Assembly: GCF_927798115.1 (NCBI RefSeq)
Contig: NZ_CAKMMG010000001.1
Span: 2,294,001 to 2,358,000, forward strand
DNA from: Paenibacillus auburnensis
GTDB lineage: Bacteria; Bacillota; Bacilli; Paenibacillales; Paenibacillaceae
DNA length: 64,000 bases
Direction of reading: 5' to 3'
The position numbers were made by a program, and so were the translations under genes. Every line of letters begins with the position of its first letter. Position 1 is the stretch's first letter. The notes under the pieces are model-generated. The model had not been told where the DNA came from, did no database searches, and saw only the letters and a list, made by a program, of their open reading frames with translations. Shown one piece after another: positions 62,940 to 64,000 of this stretch.

Positions 62940-64000
62940 CTTGTGCCCCTCTCAACAATGTTCAAAGCTTGTACTGCTGTCAGCAGCGCCTGCTCCAGAG
63001 CAGCCACATCTGCTTCTGTATGACTATCACCTAAACTGATACGGACCCCGCCGAGTGCTTCAGCTGAATTTCTGCCCATGGACAGTAAAACCCGGCTCGG
63101 CTCCGCCAGCCTTGAAGAACAGGCGGAGCGGGTGGAGACGGTCATCCCCAGTTCTTCCAGCTTGCGGGCCATGACCTCGCCATTTACCGCCGGATAAGAA
63201 AAATGTACAATATGCGGCGCTCCGTCCCTGCTGCTGTTTACTGTGAATTCCGGAATACCGGAGACAAACTCCAGCAGCCTGTTCCGTAGCGGAAGGATCT
63301 GCAGATTAAAAGCTTCTCTCCGCTCCCCGCTCATGCGTATAGCTTTGGCAGAAGCCACAACTGCGGCTACGTTCTCCGTACCGGCACGAACTCCCTGCTC
63401 CTGCGATCCGCCAGTGAGCAGAGGGAAAAGCGTAACCCCTTCTTTTACATAAAGAATTCCCACACCGCGGGGACCACGGACTTTATGAGGAGACAGGCTG
63501 TACAAGTCTGCCTGCCATTCCTTGATTTGCGTATTCAGCTTCCCATAGCCCTGAACGCCATCCACATGAAATAACGTCCGTCTGTTGGCCGCTTTGATCC
63601 GGCTGCCGATTTCCCGCAGCGGCTGCACCGCTCCGGTCTCGTTGTTAACATGCATGACGCTCACGAGAACCGTGTCCCGGCGGACTGCTGCAGCAACTTG
63701 TTCGGGATCTACAACCCCTGTGCTGCCGGGCGCCACAAATGTAACCTCCCAGCCCAGTGATTTCAGCTGCAGGCAGCTCTCGTATACTGAAGGATGCTCG
63801 ATTTCTGTTGTTACAATATGGCGTCCCCTGCTCCGATACTGCAAGGCTGCCCCTTTTACCGCAAGATTATTGCTCTCCGTTGCTCCTGAAGTAAACAGAA
63901 TTTCCTGAGGCTGTACGCCAAGTGCAGCAGCGCAGACTTCCCTTGAACGTGTAATAAGCCGGTCCGCTTCCGCCCCTGGACGGTGCAGAGATGAAGGATT
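62936..64000 (-). CDS. nifZ: Cysteine desulfurase (NifZ/IscS type), 5' part outside window
   Basis: A PLP enzyme that takes sulfur from cysteine. 354 codons are in view; about 30 N-terminal residues lie beyond the window edge, since the first visible residues are NPSSLHRPGAEADRL. Seen are FTSGATESNNLA, the PLP lysine region LSPHKVRGPRGVG, GGSQEQGVRAGTEN and the active-site cysteine in STRSACSSRL. The four-base overlap with thiI supports a dedicated sulfur donor for 4-thiouridine. Confidence 0.92.
   Translation of the reverse strand, partial: NPSSLHRPGAEADRLITRSREVCAAALGVQPQEILFTSGATESNNLAVKGAALQYRSRGRHIVTTEIEHPSVYESCLQLKSLGWEVTFVAPGSTGVVDPEQVAAAVRRDTVLVSVMHVNNETGAVQPLREIGSRIKAANRRTLFHVDGVQGYGKLNTQIKEWQADLYSLSPHKVRGPRGVGILYVKEGVTLFPLLTGGSQEQGVRAGTENVAAVVASAKAIRMSGERREAFNLQILPLRNRLLEFVSGIPEFTVNSSRDGAPHIVHFSYPAVNGEVMARKLEELGMTVSTRSACSSRLAEPSRVLLSMGRNSAEALGGVRISLGDSHTEADVAALEQALLTAVQALNIVERGTR

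Overview
The window is a Bacillota chromosome segment, most likely Paenibacillus or a close Paenibacillaceae relative. The clues are a Bacillus-type division and cell-wall (dcw) cluster fused to spoIIGA-sigE-sigG, many sporulation genes (spoVD, spoVE, rsfA-type, ylaJ, yteA/ylyA-type), bacillithiol synthesis (bshC), and strong Shine-Dalgarno sites with frequent TTG and GTG starts. Almost everything is read from the minus strand, so operons run from high to low coordinates. I found no tRNA, rRNA, CRISPR array, prophage or transposase gene.

Layout, left to right. 1-2100: a nested inverted-repeat element, a small membrane protein, a GyrI-like protein and a GNAT acetyltransferase. 2.1-5.0 kb: dapL, an RluD-type pseudouridine synthase and lspA. 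5.2-6.5 kb: a TraR/DksA-type sporulation protein on plus and a DUF5665 membrane protein. 6.5-10.9 kb: ileS with its T-box leader; between the T-box terminator and ileS sits a 626-bp GC-rich element with long terminal inverted repeats. 11.0-15.4 kb: divIVA, ylmH, ylmG, sepF, ylmE, pgeF and a YlmC/YmxH protein. 15.6-18.2 kb: sigG, sigE and spoIIGA, the last preceded by a spoIIG-like promoter with Spo0A-box matches. 18.4-19.1 kb: a decayed Rpn-type nuclease. 19.2-38.1 kb: the dcw operon, in transcription order mraZ, rsmH, ftsL, pbpB, spoVD, murE, murF, mraY, murD, spoVE, murG, murA, divIB, ftsA, ftsZ.

38.3-41.3 kb: ahcY and bshC. 41.4-47.2 kb: an oligopeptide ABC transporter (oppA-B-C-D-F). 47.3-49.5 kb: a DUF3397 protein, panE and an RsfA-type regulator. 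49.8-52.6 kb: a DUF2626 protein, an exported coiled-coil protein and an orphan solute-binding protein. 52.7-52.9 kb: a second copy of the nested inverted-repeat element. 53.1-59.2 kb: a phoH/ylaJ/ylaL/LCP/ylaH/typA block resembling the B. subtilis yla region. 59.4-61.6 kb: a small membrane protein and two divergent TerC paralogues. 61.6-64.0 kb: thiI and a cysteine desulfurase cut by the window edge.

The genes work together mainly in envelope growth. DapL supplies diaminopimelate to MurE; MurA, MurD, MurE, MurF, MraY and MurG build lipid II; SpoVE, PbpB and SpoVD polymerise and cross-link it; FtsZ, FtsA, SepF, DivIB, FtsL and DivIVA place the septum. SpoIIGA, SigE and SigG link this machinery to sporulation. 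No clearly new multigene system stands out. The least ordinary signals are non-coding: the element inserted in the ileS leader, the two nested hairpin elements whose stems differ but whose unpaired motifs match, and the divergent TerC control region.
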